Shown: piece by piece, positions 53,151 through 60,435 of the stretch
Layout of the letters: each line of letters opens with the position of its first letter
How positions within the stretch are numbered: position 1 is the first letter of the stretch
Assembly: GCA_016716565.1 (NCBI GenBank)
Contig: JADJWC010000001.1
Coordinates: forward strand, 1,054,001-1,118,000
Length of the DNA: 64,000 bases
Reading direction: 5' to 3'
Source: a bacterium
GTDB lineage: Bacteria; Bacteroidota; Ignavibacteria; Ignavibacteriales; Ignavibacteriaceae
The notes under the pieces: model-generated
Told to the model about the DNA's origin: nothing
Database searches by the model: none
What the model saw: only the letters and a program-made list of their open reading frames with translations
Translations under genes and position numbers: made by a program

Positions 53151-53166
53151 AATCAATTAATTGATT
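53151..53166. promoter_or_regulatory. 16-bp palindrome upstream of the NDH-2 gene
   Basis: AATCAATTAATTGATT is a perfect palindrome centred ~75 bases before the NDH-2 ATG, in the 184-base gap that separates it from the ferredoxin gene. It contains the half-sites of an FNR box in inverted order (ATCAA...TTGAT), so it is not a classical site. Confidence 0.35.
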
Positions 53167-53232
53167 TCCAGTAATAATTTAGTGGCAAACTAATTGAGAG
53201 TATGATGAATAATTAATTTAATGTGATTTACA

Positions 53233-54636
53233 ATGACGTACATATTGAAAGAAAATATTGAAAGATTTTTAGATGAGTTCATGAATATTGAGTATGGAGG
53301 GCATAATCATATTATTGCGAGAGAACATTACAGAGAAGTTTTTAGAGAATTATTGCCGAGGTACATCGAAAAAGATGACAAAGTTCAAACAACAAATTTC
53401 AAAATAGAAAGCGATTATTGTCAAACAAAGAATTTCGTGATAATTGGTGCTGGCTATGGGGGTCTTACAGCCGCACTCAGACTTGAGAAATTATTAAGAA
53501 AACATAATGATTATAAGATCCACTTAATTGATAAAAATCCTTATCATACAATTAAAACTCAATTACATGAAGCAGCAGTCCGGAATGAAATAGTCACCAT
53601 TCCATTGAATAAAATAATCCGAAAAAGAAACATTCAATTTCATCTCGGCGAAGTAAGTTTCATTGATGTCAATAATAAAATCATTCATTTATCTGACTAT
53701 GAAGACAAGAGACAGCTCAGGTTTGATTATTTGGTCATTGCAATTGGAAGTAAAGTAAATTATTACAACATCCCGGGAATGAAAGAAAACTCTTTTGTTC
53801 TTCAAACACTTCAAGATGCTGAAGCTATCTACAATCACATTTCTAAAATATGCGCATCTGCAGCTTCTGAAAGTGATGAATCCAAACAAAGAGACAATTT
53901 GAGGTTTGTCATTGGTGGTGGCGGGCTTTCGGGTGTCGAGTTTGCGGGTGAATTGGCCGATCATGCTTCAGAATGCGTTTCCAACTTTAATGTAAGTAAA
54001 CACTTGATTGAAATTATCATTGTCGAAGCGGCAGAGAGACTGATGCCTTTTATGGATCAAGATTTTTCTATGCGAATCGAAAAAAAATTAGTTGCAAAGG
54101 GTATAAAAATATTAAAGAACTCACGCATAATAAAAAGGACTGGCAATGAAGTATATCTTAAAGATGGAAGTGAAATAAAAACTAAAAATTTTATATGGAC
54201 AGGTGGAATTAGGGTTTCAGATCTCCTAAAAAATAGTGGTTTAATTACGGGGCCAGCAGGTAGAGTAATGGTTAATGAATACCTGCAGGCAAAAGGTGAT
54301 AATTCTATTTATGCGATTGGAGACAGTGCAAATGCAATTAATCCAGTCACTAACAAACCTGTTCCAACGGCAGCACAATTCGCCCTTCAACAAGGGAGGT
54401 TGGTCGCAAAAAATATATATACTGATTTGAATGAAAAAATTAAAACACCGTATTATCCAGAAGTTTTTGGCGAAGTAGTCAGTTTGGGTAAGCATCTGGC
54501 TATTGGTTGGCTTGCACTACCGTTTATAAAGAAGATCACGTTTGTAGGATTTCTTGGCAGGCTGCTAAAAGCAGCAATTCGTGAAAAACATTTACTGCTT
54601 TTGAGAAAGGAAAGCCGCAACTGGATTACTTATTAA
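53233..54636 (+). CDS. ndh: Type II NADH dehydrogenase (NDH-2)-like flavoprotein
   Basis: 467 residues. After an unusual ~58-residue charged N-terminal extension comes the FAD Rossmann motif FVIIGAGYGGLTAALRLEKL, then the second GxG motif FVIGGGGLSGVEFAGELADH for NAD(P)H, LVIAIGS, IWTGGIRVSDLL and YAIGDSANA for the FAD ribityl. The C-terminal ~50 residues are amphipathic (FIKKITFVGFLGRLLKAAIREK), typical of the membrane-binding end of NDH-2. It oxidises NADH to quinone without proton pumping, feeding the respiratory chain. It lies within the DNR-linked cluster and may supply the cbb3-like oxidase. Ribosome site weak. Confidence 0.88.
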   Translation: MTYILKENIERFLDEFMNIEYGGHNHIIAREHYREVFRELLPRYIEKDDKVQTTNFKIESDYCQTKNFVIIGAGYGGLTAALRLEKLLRKHNDYKIHLIDKNPYHTIKTQLHEAAVRNEIVTIPLNKIIRKRNIQFHLGEVSFIDVNNKIIHLSDYEDKRQLRFDYLVIAIGSKVNYYNIPGMKENSFVLQTLQDAEAIYNHISKICASAASESDESKQRDNLRFVIGGGGLSGVEFAGELADHASECVSNFNVSKHLIEIIIVEAAERLMPFMDQDFSMRIEKKLVAKGIKILKNSRIIKRTGNEVYLKDGSEIKTKNFIWTGGIRVSDLLKNSGLITGPAGRVMVNEYLQAKGDNSIYAIGDSANAINPVTNKPVPTAAQFALQQGRLVAKNIYTDLNEKIKTPYYPEVFGEVVSLGKHLAIGWLALPFIKKITFVGFLGRLLKAAIREKHLLLLRKESRNWITY

Positions 54637-54683
54637 CTCATTAATGATAATTAACTAATAACAATTTGTAGAATAAGAAATTG

Positions 54684-55127
54684 ATGTACTTAGAAGTTAA
54701 ATATCTGATAATTCTTGCAGCTGTATTTATCTGGATTGGTTTTATTTGTGCAATAAGTTTCATGGAGTCATGGTTGAAGTTTAGAGCACCGGGTATGAAT
54801 TTACAACTCGGATTAAGCATTGGCAGAATAATTTTTTCCGCACTTAATAAAGTAGAATGGTTTCTAGCGTTAACAGTTATTACAACTTTTATACTATCTA
54901 AGCCAGATGAACTAATTACTACTCGTGCTATTGGTTTCCATATGAGTTTGCTAATACTCACAATACAATCTATCTGGATTTTACCATCATTAATTGAAAG
55001 GGCTGAATTATACAACTATATTGAGAATATCCCTCATTCAAGCATCCATTCTCAATTTGTCATTGCTGAAGTCATCAAGCTAATATCGCTCATCATTTTT
55101 AGTTTATCGTTATTCAAAGGGGTTTAA
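54684..55127 (+). CDS. Four-TM membrane protein, unknown
   Basis: 147 residues from an ATG one codon after an in-frame TTG. Four predicted TM helices (VKYLIILAAVFIWIGFICAISF; SIGRIIFSALNKVEWFLALTVITTFILS; IGFHMSLLILTIQSIWILPSL; VIAEVIKLISLIIFSLSLF). Helix pairs linked by WLKFRAPGMNLQLG, with 'IGFICAISFMESWLKFRAP' at the start of the family-like pattern. I do not know a named family with certainty. The position between NDH-2 and the RIC-like genes suggests a respiratory or NO-related role. Confidence 0.65.
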   Translation: MYLEVKYLIILAAVFIWIGFICAISFMESWLKFRAPGMNLQLGLSIGRIIFSALNKVEWFLALTVITTFILSKPDELITTRAIGFHMSLLILTIQSIWILPSLIERAELYNYIENIPHSSIHSQFVIAEVIKLISLIIFSLSLFKGV

Positions 55128-55163
55128 AAGTATTTATAACAAATAACGACAGAAGGATATAGT

Positions 55164-55472
55164 ATGAATTTACCAACTCAAATTGAAAATATACCTGATT
55201 TGAAATTACTAAGGAAAGGAAAACAGTATAAAGTATATCAGGTATCAGGACTGAATGGAATGAGAATGCCACAGCATATAAGTACACACGAAGCCATTTT
55301 AATCGTGCTGGAAGGAAGTGCAAAATTGGAAATTGACAATACTATTCAAAATCTCAACCAAGGAGATGTTTTTGTAATTCCTGGTTGTGTTGTGCATTCA
55401 CTGACAATATTAGAGAAATTTAAATCTTTGGTGATAATGGATTTGACTTCATCAATAGAATTCACAAACTGA
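55164..55472 (+). CDS. Cupin-domain protein
   Basis: 102 residues. Cupin motif 1 'MPQHISTHEAILIVLEGSAKLEID' (H, H, E and G positions partly kept: HISTHE ... G) and motif 2 'LNQGDVFVIPGCVVHSLTIL' (P and H). The fold is a single beta-barrel that usually binds a metal through His/Glu. Small cupins are found in many NO and anaerobic respiration clusters, sometimes as sensors or chaperones; the role here is unknown. GAAGGAT ribosome site. Followed 6 bases later by the RIC-like gene. Confidence 0.85.
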   Translation: MNLPTQIENIPDLKLLRKGKQYKVYQVSGLNGMRMPQHISTHEAILIVLEGSAKLEIDNTIQNLNQGDVFVIPGCVVHSLTILEKFKSLVIMDLTSSIEFTN

Positions 55473-55478
55473 TAGACT

Positions 55479-55943
55479 ATGAATATGGATAAAATTCTGG
55501 AAATGACGACGGGCCAGATAGTTGTTAGAGATTACCGGGCATCAGAAATATTCGATAATCACAATATAGACTATTACAATAAAGGCCATGATAAACTTGC
55601 AGATGCTTGTCAAGCAAGAAGAATAAATCCAGAAAAGATTATCAATGAATTGGAGAAGTTAAAAAAGGTATCCGGTGACAATGAGGTTGATTATAACACT
55701 TGGACGCTAGATGCATTAATTGAAGAAATAGAATTTAAACAACGTCGGTTCTTTGTTGATAGGACTGCCGAGATAAAAAATTTTTTAAATAATCTTATTA
55801 GCATTCAGAGGAAAAATGACAGTGAGTTGTCTGATGTCATTAATATTTTTAATCATTTTTCGAGTGAAACAAGTGTCCACTTAATGAAAGAAAGATTAAT
55901 ACTTTTTCCCTATGTCAGGAAACTTTTTGATGCAAAAAAATGA
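55479..55943 (+). CDS. RIC (YtfE/ScdA)-like protein, N-terminal half
   Basis: 154 residues. Residues ~8-70 read as the ScdA_N domain, but the usual DYCCGG is replaced by IDYYNKGHDKL, so the cysteine pair is lost (a Cys remains in ADACQA). Residues ~75-150 are the first half of the hemerythrin-like domain and end SVHLMKERLILFPYVRKL. Compared with E. coli YtfE, counterparts of His129 and Glu133 are kept, while the His84 segment reads IEFKQRRFF without histidine. RIC proteins repair NO- or oxidant-damaged Fe-S clusters. The frame stops after GCA-AAA-AAA-TGA, exactly where the second half begins in the -1 frame. Confidence 0.85.
   Translation: MNMDKILEMTTGQIVVRDYRASEIFDNHNIDYYNKGHDKLADACQARRINPEKIINELEKLKKVSGDNEVDYNTWTLDALIEEIEFKQRRFFVDRTAEIKNFLNNLISIQRKNDSELSDVINIFNHFSSETSVHLMKERLILFPYVRKLFDAKK
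55934..55940 (+). other. A7 slippery heptamer at the RIC split
   Basis: Seven A residues lie so that in the upstream frame they read A-AAA-AAA, a canonical -1 frameshift heptamer (X-XXY-YYZ), followed at once by the TGA stop. A -1 slip would continue in frame into ATG-AAG-TCC of the downstream gene and give one ~239-residue RIC-like protein. Alternatives are translational re-initiation at the overlapping ATGA, or a sequencing indel in a homopolymer. Confidence 0.6.
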
Positions 55944-56203
55944 AGTCCAAATACATACCTTTAAATTATTTTACTCTCGATTTCGCAGTTGCGGCGATGA
56001 AAGATGAACATAATAATGAGGCTAATTATATCAATCAAATTTCCGAAATCACTAATATTTATATGCCTTTTGATAGAGACGAAGGTTACAGGATTGCTTT
56101 TATGTTATTTAAATCCTTGAAAAAAGAACTTATAAGAACAATCCATTTAGAAAATAATATATTATTTCCGAAAGCAATAGAGTTAGAAAAGGAATTGTCA
56201 TGA
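55940..56203 (+). CDS. RIC (YtfE/ScdA)-like protein, C-terminal half
   Basis: 87 residues whose start overlaps the upstream stop (ATGA). It contains the second half of the RIC hemerythrin-like domain: VAAMKDEHNNEANYI (counterpart of His160 in YtfE), EITNIYMPFDRDEGYRIAF, and LIRTIHLENNILFPKAIELE. In YtfE the last motif is HxxLE with His204 and Glu208; here the His204 position is Thr and only the Glu is kept. Of six expected diiron ligands, four seem present over the two halves. Alone this fragment would hardly fold as a four-helix bundle, so it should pair with, or be fused to, the first half. Confidence 0.82.
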   Translation: MKSKYIPLNYFTLDFAVAAMKDEHNNEANYINQISEITNIYMPFDRDEGYRIAFMLFKSLKKELIRTIHLENNILFPKAIELEKELS

Positions 56204-56268
56204 ACATTGATAAAATATTGGGTGTTTTTATTCAACGAACAACTCACTATCCAAACTTTTTAAGTTAA
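56200..56268 (+). CDS. Very short frame after the RIC-like gene (doubtful)
   Basis: 22 residues (MNIDKILGVFIQRTTHYPNF plus LS), starting in an ATGA overlap with the RIC C-terminal half and ending 15 bases before the oxidase gene. It could be a leader peptide coupling translation to the oxidase, or an accidental frame. No similarity recognised. Confidence 0.2.
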   Translation: MNIDKILGVFIQRTTHYPNFLS

Positions 56269-56283
56269 AGGTCTCTCAGGATT

Positions 56284-57693
56284 ATGAAAATTGATAGACC
56301 ATTAACACCAAGTAAGACAAAAATTGAATCGATTATTAATGAAGATAACAGATTAACTAATCTCGTGTTCTCCTATTTGTATTCAGCTACGTTCTGGCTG
56401 TTATTTGGGACATTGGTCGGTTTGTATCTAGCATTCAGATTTATTTTTCCGGATTTCGGAGTCGCCCCCTGGTTATCGTTTGGAAGATTAAGGCCAATTC
56501 ATACAAACGTTGTTTTCTGGGGTTGGACTTCTCTCTCAATGATAGCTCTAGCATTGTATGTAGTACCAAGAACAAGTCAGAGGCCCCTATTTAGTGTAAA
56601 GCTTGCAAAGAGAGCTCTCTTTGTAATAAATCTATCTGTAGTAGCTGGAGTTTTATACTTGTTCATGGGTTATAACAATGGAGGTCAAGAATATCGAGAA
56701 TTCATTTGGCCGGTTATGATGTTGTTTGCGCTTGGTCTATTGGCACTCACTCTTAACTTTTATAAAACGATTGCTCTTCGCGTTACGAATGAGATTTATA
56801 TTTCTAACTGGTATATTCTCGCAGCTTTCCTCTGGACAATAGTTGTAGTCGTAATTGCCTATCTGCCCTGGTATCAGAATGGACTAGGAGAGACTATAAT
56901 ACAGGGTTATTATATGCATATGGGTGTAGGGATGTGGTTTACACCGATGGTGTTAGGATTGACATATTATTTCCTCCCAATGCTGCTTAACAAACCAATC
57001 TATTCTTATTCGTTAGGGGTGTTAGCTTTCTGGACCCAAATGGTGTCTTATTCGATGATTGGTGCACATCATTTTGTATTTAGTCCTATTCCGTGGTGGC
57101 TGCAAACTATTGCTATTGTATTCAGTGTAGGAATGGTTATTACACTCGCTGCGGGTACCGGAAACTTTCTTCTCACTATGAAGGGAAGTTTTAGACGAAT
57201 AGCAAGAAGCTATTCTTTACCTTTCATCCTTGTTGGTGTTATATTTTACTTTTTAGCCTCCGGACAGGGTTCTCTTGAAGCTCTAAGAGAATTTAATGAG
57301 ATCTGGCATTTTACAAATTATACTGTGGCTCATTCACATCTGACAATGTACGGATTTGTAGTTTTCTTAATCTGGGGTGGTATCTATGGATTACTACCAA
57401 GACTAACAGGGAAAGAACCTTCTCACATTCTTATAGGAATTCATTTCTGGTTTGCTTTCCTCGGTTTATTGATATACGGATTTTCATTAATGATTGGGGG
57501 TACCTTACAGGGTAAAAGCTGGATAGCTGAAATGCCATTTATTAATTCTGTAGAATTAATGATGCCTTACTGGGTGTGGAGAGCAATCGGTGGAACATTC
57601 ATGTTTATTTCACATATCATCTTTGCTTATAATTTGTATAAGATGAAACCGAAACCAAAACTCGGTAAAGTTGAATATGAAGGTACAGAATGA
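56284..57693 (+). CDS. cbb3-like heme-copper oxidase subunit I (CcoN-like)
   Basis: 469 residues, ~12 TM helices. Ligands seen: low-spin heme His73 in RPIHTNVVFWGW, CuB His212 in YYMHMGVGMW, His262/263 in GAHHFVFS, heme-ligand pair His350/His352 in VAHSHLTMYGF. A Tyr (residue 256, in WTQMVSYSMIG) lies 44 residues after the first CuB His, the same spacing as the cross-linked Tyr of C-family oxidases (Vibrio cholerae His211/Tyr255). NO reductases of the NorB type lack this Tyr, so oxygen reduction is favoured. It is followed with ATGATG overlap by the CcoO/P-like gene. The NO-related context leaves substrate open. Confidence 0.88.
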   Translation: MKIDRPLTPSKTKIESIINEDNRLTNLVFSYLYSATFWLLFGTLVGLYLAFRFIFPDFGVAPWLSFGRLRPIHTNVVFWGWTSLSMIALALYVVPRTSQRPLFSVKLAKRALFVINLSVVAGVLYLFMGYNNGGQEYREFIWPVMMLFALGLLALTLNFYKTIALRVTNEIYISNWYILAAFLWTIVVVVIAYLPWYQNGLGETIIQGYYMHMGVGMWFTPMVLGLTYYFLPMLLNKPIYSYSLGVLAFWTQMVSYSMIGAHHFVFSPIPWWLQTIAIVFSVGMVITLAAGTGNFLLTMKGSFRRIARSYSLPFILVGVIFYFLASGQGSLEALREFNEIWHFTNYTVAHSHLTMYGFVVFLIWGGIYGLLPRLTGKEPSHILIGIHFWFAFLGLLIYGFSLMIGGTLQGKSWIAEMPFINSVELMMPYWVWRAIGGTFMFISHIIFAYNLYKMKPKPKLGKVEYEGTE

Positions 57694-58664
57694 TGAAATT
57701 GAATTTTAGTCAAAATCATAAACTTCTTTTCGGTATAGTGTTTTTTGGATTTGTTGCACTATCTATAATAATTGCCATTATACCTGCTGTTCAAGTAAAT
57801 GACCGCGATCCGATGTGCGGTGTAAATACATTAACATTGTCAGAATTCAGGGGACTAAATACTTATGTATCGGAAGGTTGTTTGTATTGTCACACTCAAC
57901 AGGTAAGACCATTAAAACTCGATAAAATATTTGGCAGACCATCATCACCACTTGATTACTCTTATCTTCAACCGATTGATGATATCAGGATGACGCCGGC
58001 TGTATTGGGGAGTGAGAGAACCGGTCCCGATTTAAGTAATATAGGAAATCGACAGCCCAGTGAAATCTGGCATCATATCCATTTATATAGTCCTCGCGCT
58101 GTAGTAAAATCCTCTATCATGCAGGCATATCCTTGGTTATATGAAATCAAAGAATCACCCGATAGTAATGATTTAGTTATACCTGTTCCTAATGAATATG
58201 CACCTGCCAATGGTAAAGTTGTAGCTAAACAAGAAGCAAAAGATCTTGTAGCTTACCTTCTATTTTTAAAACAAAAACCCATGGAAGGCTTAGACAAAGA
58301 TCCAGAATTAACAGATGCTGGTCCATCCATAGGTACTGAAGAAGGCACAAAATTATATAATTCTAATTGTGCTAGTTGCCACCAACAAAATGGTGAGGGT
58401 ATATATAACACATTTCCACCTTTAAAAAATTCTGCAACTGTAAATTCAGATGATGCTGAATCACACATCAGAGTTGTGCTATTCGGAAAAAAAGGAGGAA
58501 CAATAGATGGGGTTACTTATACTGCGGAAATGCCTGCGCAAAAAGATATCCTTACTGATGAACAAATTACTGCTATAATAAACTATGAACGAAGCAGTTG
58601 GGGAAACTCTGGGAAAATGATAAATGTAGAGGATGTGAAAAGAATCAGAGGGGAAGGGAAATGA
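57690..58664 (+). CDS. CcoO-like subunit fused to a second cytochrome c domain
   Basis: 324 residues. N-terminal TM anchor (LLFGIVFFGFVALSIIIAIIP), then a CcoO-type mono-heme domain: YVSEGCLYCHTQQVRP, SERTGPDLSNIG, SPRAVVKSSIMQAYPWLYE (axial Met). A second class I cytochrome c domain starts at ~215 (NCASCHQQNGEGI, FPPLKNS, YTAEMPAQKDILTDEQI). So one polypeptide combines CcoO with a CcoP-like c domain and passes electrons to the CcoN-like subunit. Periplasmic, membrane-anchored. It overlaps the upstream stop (ATGATG) and the next start (ATGA). Confidence 0.9.
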   Translation: MMKLNFSQNHKLLFGIVFFGFVALSIIIAIIPAVQVNDRDPMCGVNTLTLSEFRGLNTYVSEGCLYCHTQQVRPLKLDKIFGRPSSPLDYSYLQPIDDIRMTPAVLGSERTGPDLSNIGNRQPSEIWHHIHLYSPRAVVKSSIMQAYPWLYEIKESPDSNDLVIPVPNEYAPANGKVVAKQEAKDLVAYLLFLKQKPMEGLDKDPELTDAGPSIGTEEGTKLYNSNCASCHQQNGEGIYNTFPPLKNSATVNSDDAESHIRVVLFGKKGGTIDGVTYTAEMPAQKDILTDEQITAIINYERSSWGNSGKMINVEDVKRIRGEGK

Positions 58665-58900
58665 TTATAGTTAAGTCATACTTGAACCTTTTAGCAAGTT
58701 CAGTTTTTATTCTTTTGCAACATGAACTCGTTGGTACAGTAGATAAGGACTTTTGGTATTACATGCTTTACATCCTTTCAATTTTTATAGTGTTTCTCGT
58801 ATTAGGATTAACGATAAAATATCTTGTTCAACCAAGAGAAGAATCTAAAAATCATATTAAACGAAGAATCCTCGAAGATGAAAGTAAAGATGATGAGTGA
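58661..58900 (+). CDS. Small two-TM subunit (CcoQ-like position)
   Basis: 79 residues from the ATG that overlaps the upstream TGA (ATGA), preceded by GGGGAAGGGAA. Two hydrophobic helices (YLNLLASSVFILLQHELV; YMLYILSIFIVFLVLGLTIKYLV) and a charged cytoplasmic tail (QPREESKNHIKRRILEDESK). Its position between CcoO- and CcoP-like genes and small size fit a CcoQ/accessory subunit, although CcoQ usually has one helix. The start is fixed by the overlap. Confidence 0.75.
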   Translation: MIIVKSYLNLLASSVFILLQHELVGTVDKDFWYYMLYILSIFIVFLVLGLTIKYLVQPREESKNHIKRRILEDESKDDE

Positions 58901-58905
58901 GTTAG

Positions 58906-59721
58906 ATGGATCTCAATAATCAAAATAAAATTGAAGTTATCCTGGATGATGATGAAAATCCGATTGCTGTTTATAGTCCTCCTGCAAGATTTGATTTGGA
59001 TACAACAAGTTTGGATGATGGTGAGCATACACTAAAGATAATCGCTTACACTAATGATGGAAAAAAATCAAAGAGGAAAATAAAATTTGTTGTGCGAAAC
59101 GGTCCCGGTATTGCAGTAGAAGGATTGAGAGAAAACGATATTGTAGAAGGTAAAGTTTCACTTTTAGTCAATGCATATGGTGGAGGAACGCACGATAAGT
59201 GGGAACCTACTACTGCTGAAACACCCTCACCAATTCCAAGCTGGATATGGATTATTTTCATTTTAATTGTTGCCTGGGCAATCTTTTATTTTGTAAATCA
59301 ATGGAGTCCTCCAGAAAAATTCGCTAATACTCCTACATATCATAAAATGGAAACCCTAGAAAATCAGACGGTTGATTCTCCTAATTTATCATTATTTAAT
59401 GGTGCTGATATCTACAGAAAAAGCTGCTCTAGCTGTCATCAGGAAAACGGACAGGGTATCCCAAAATTGTTTCCGCCTCTTGTTAAAACAGACGTAGTAA
59501 CTTCCAACGATGCAACTGATCACGTCAGTATCGTTCTCTTTGGAATTGAAGGAAAGAAAATTAATGGAATACAATATAGCACTCCTATGCCTGCATGGAA
59601 AGATCAGTTGACAGATGAGGAAGTTGCAGCTGTCATAAATTATGAAAGAACATCTTGGGGTAACAATGCGAATTTAATAAATGCTGATGATGTAAAAAAG
59701 GTGAGATCGGCTGGTAAGTAA
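58906..59721 (+). CDS. Cytochrome c (CcoP-like) with N-terminal Ig-like domain
   Basis: 271 residues. There is no signal peptide: the first ~95 residues form an Ig-like beta-sandwich (NKIEVILDDDENPIAVYSPP ... LDDGEHTLKIIAYTNDGKKSKRKIKFVV in parts). One TM helix lies at ~107-127 (PSWIWIIFILIVAWAIFYFV). A class I cytochrome c domain follows (SCSSCHQENGQGI, FPPLVKT, YSTPMPAWKDQLTDEEV; Met ligand in MPAW). Since heme is attached in the periplasm, the Ig-like part should face the cytoplasm. The cytochrome domain is close to the second c domain of the preceding subunit, pointing to duplication. Last gene of the oxidase operon. Confidence 0.87.
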   Translation: MDLNNQNKIEVILDDDENPIAVYSPPARFDLDTTSLDDGEHTLKIIAYTNDGKKSKRKIKFVVRNGPGIAVEGLRENDIVEGKVSLLVNAYGGGTHDKWEPTTAETPSPIPSWIWIIFILIVAWAIFYFVNQWSPPEKFANTPTYHKMETLENQTVDSPNLSLFNGADIYRKSCSSCHQENGQGIPKLFPPLVKTDVVTSNDATDHVSIVLFGIEGKKINGIQYSTPMPAWKDQLTDEEVAAVINYERTSWGNNANLINADDVKKVRSAGK

Positions 59722-59778
59722 ATCTTTCATTTGCTTAAAAGAATGATAATCTAAATAATATTTATAGTGGAAGTAAAA

Positions 59779-60240
59779 ATGAGGTTAGATTGGTATAAAG
59801 AATCCCCCGAAGCTTATAAAGCTATGTTGGTTGTTCAGACTGTTGTGGATAAAAGTGCAATAGATCATAAGCTATTGGAGCTAATTAAAATTAGAGCCTC
59901 TCAAATAAATGGTTGTGCACACTGTTTAGAGATGCATACAAAAGATGCAATTGCACTTGGTGAAAATGATCAGAGACTACATCTTTTAGCTGCCTGGAAA
60001 GAAGCACCTTTTTATTCTGAAAAGGAGAGAGTGGCTTTAGCCTGGTGTGAGTCTCTGACAAACATTTCATCAGAAGGTGCACCTGAAAATATTTTTGAAG
60101 AATTATATAAATTCTTTACAAAAGAAGAAATTGTTGACTTGACGCTTGGTATTGTTGCTATTAACGGGTGGAATAGACTTGCAGTAGCATTTAAATCTGA
60201 CGTAGGAAATTATGTTTCTAATTTAAAACCTGTTAAGTAG
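59779..60240 (+). CDS. AhpD-like/carboxymuconolactone decarboxylase-family protein
   Basis: 153 residues from the ATG after GGAAG; an in-frame GTG four codons upstream is less likely. CMD/AhpD signature at ~43-55: IRASQINGCAHCLEMHTKDA with the CxxC...H redox motif, then ALGENDQRLHLLAAWKEAPFYSEKERVALAWCESLT, typical of the single-domain AhpD-like peroxidase family, shown as AWKEAPFYSEKERVAL. It is a probable peroxide or alkylhydroperoxide reductase or disulfide oxidoreductase. It lies ~60 bases past the oxidase operon. A second CMD-type protein is encoded at 62567. Confidence 0.88.
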   Translation: MRLDWYKESPEAYKAMLVVQTVVDKSAIDHKLLELIKIRASQINGCAHCLEMHTKDAIALGENDQRLHLLAAWKEAPFYSEKERVALAWCESLTNISSEGAPENIFEELYKFFTKEEIVDLTLGIVAINGWNRLAVAFKSDVGNYVSNLKPVK

Positions 60241-60435
60241 TCTATCTATCTCTGTGAACCGCCTCCAATGATGGACGCAGTTGAAAAGTTGTTTGCAAAT
60301 TTACGCATTGACAAAAATTCAATTATCAAAGAAGGATTTTAGCATAAGAATAAGATTGTATAAGTAATAATTCTAATTAGAAATATGGTTTTGGAGTTAA
60401 TTGCATTTGTTTTAACAGTGAAAGAGGATATGACA

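Noticed and set aside
56284..57693. Calling the oxidase a NorB-type nitric oxide reductase because of its neighbours
   Set aside because: The C-family Tyr is present at the expected spacing and CcoO/CcoP-like cytochromes follow; NorB lacks that Tyr and pairs with NorC. Left as an open substrate question.
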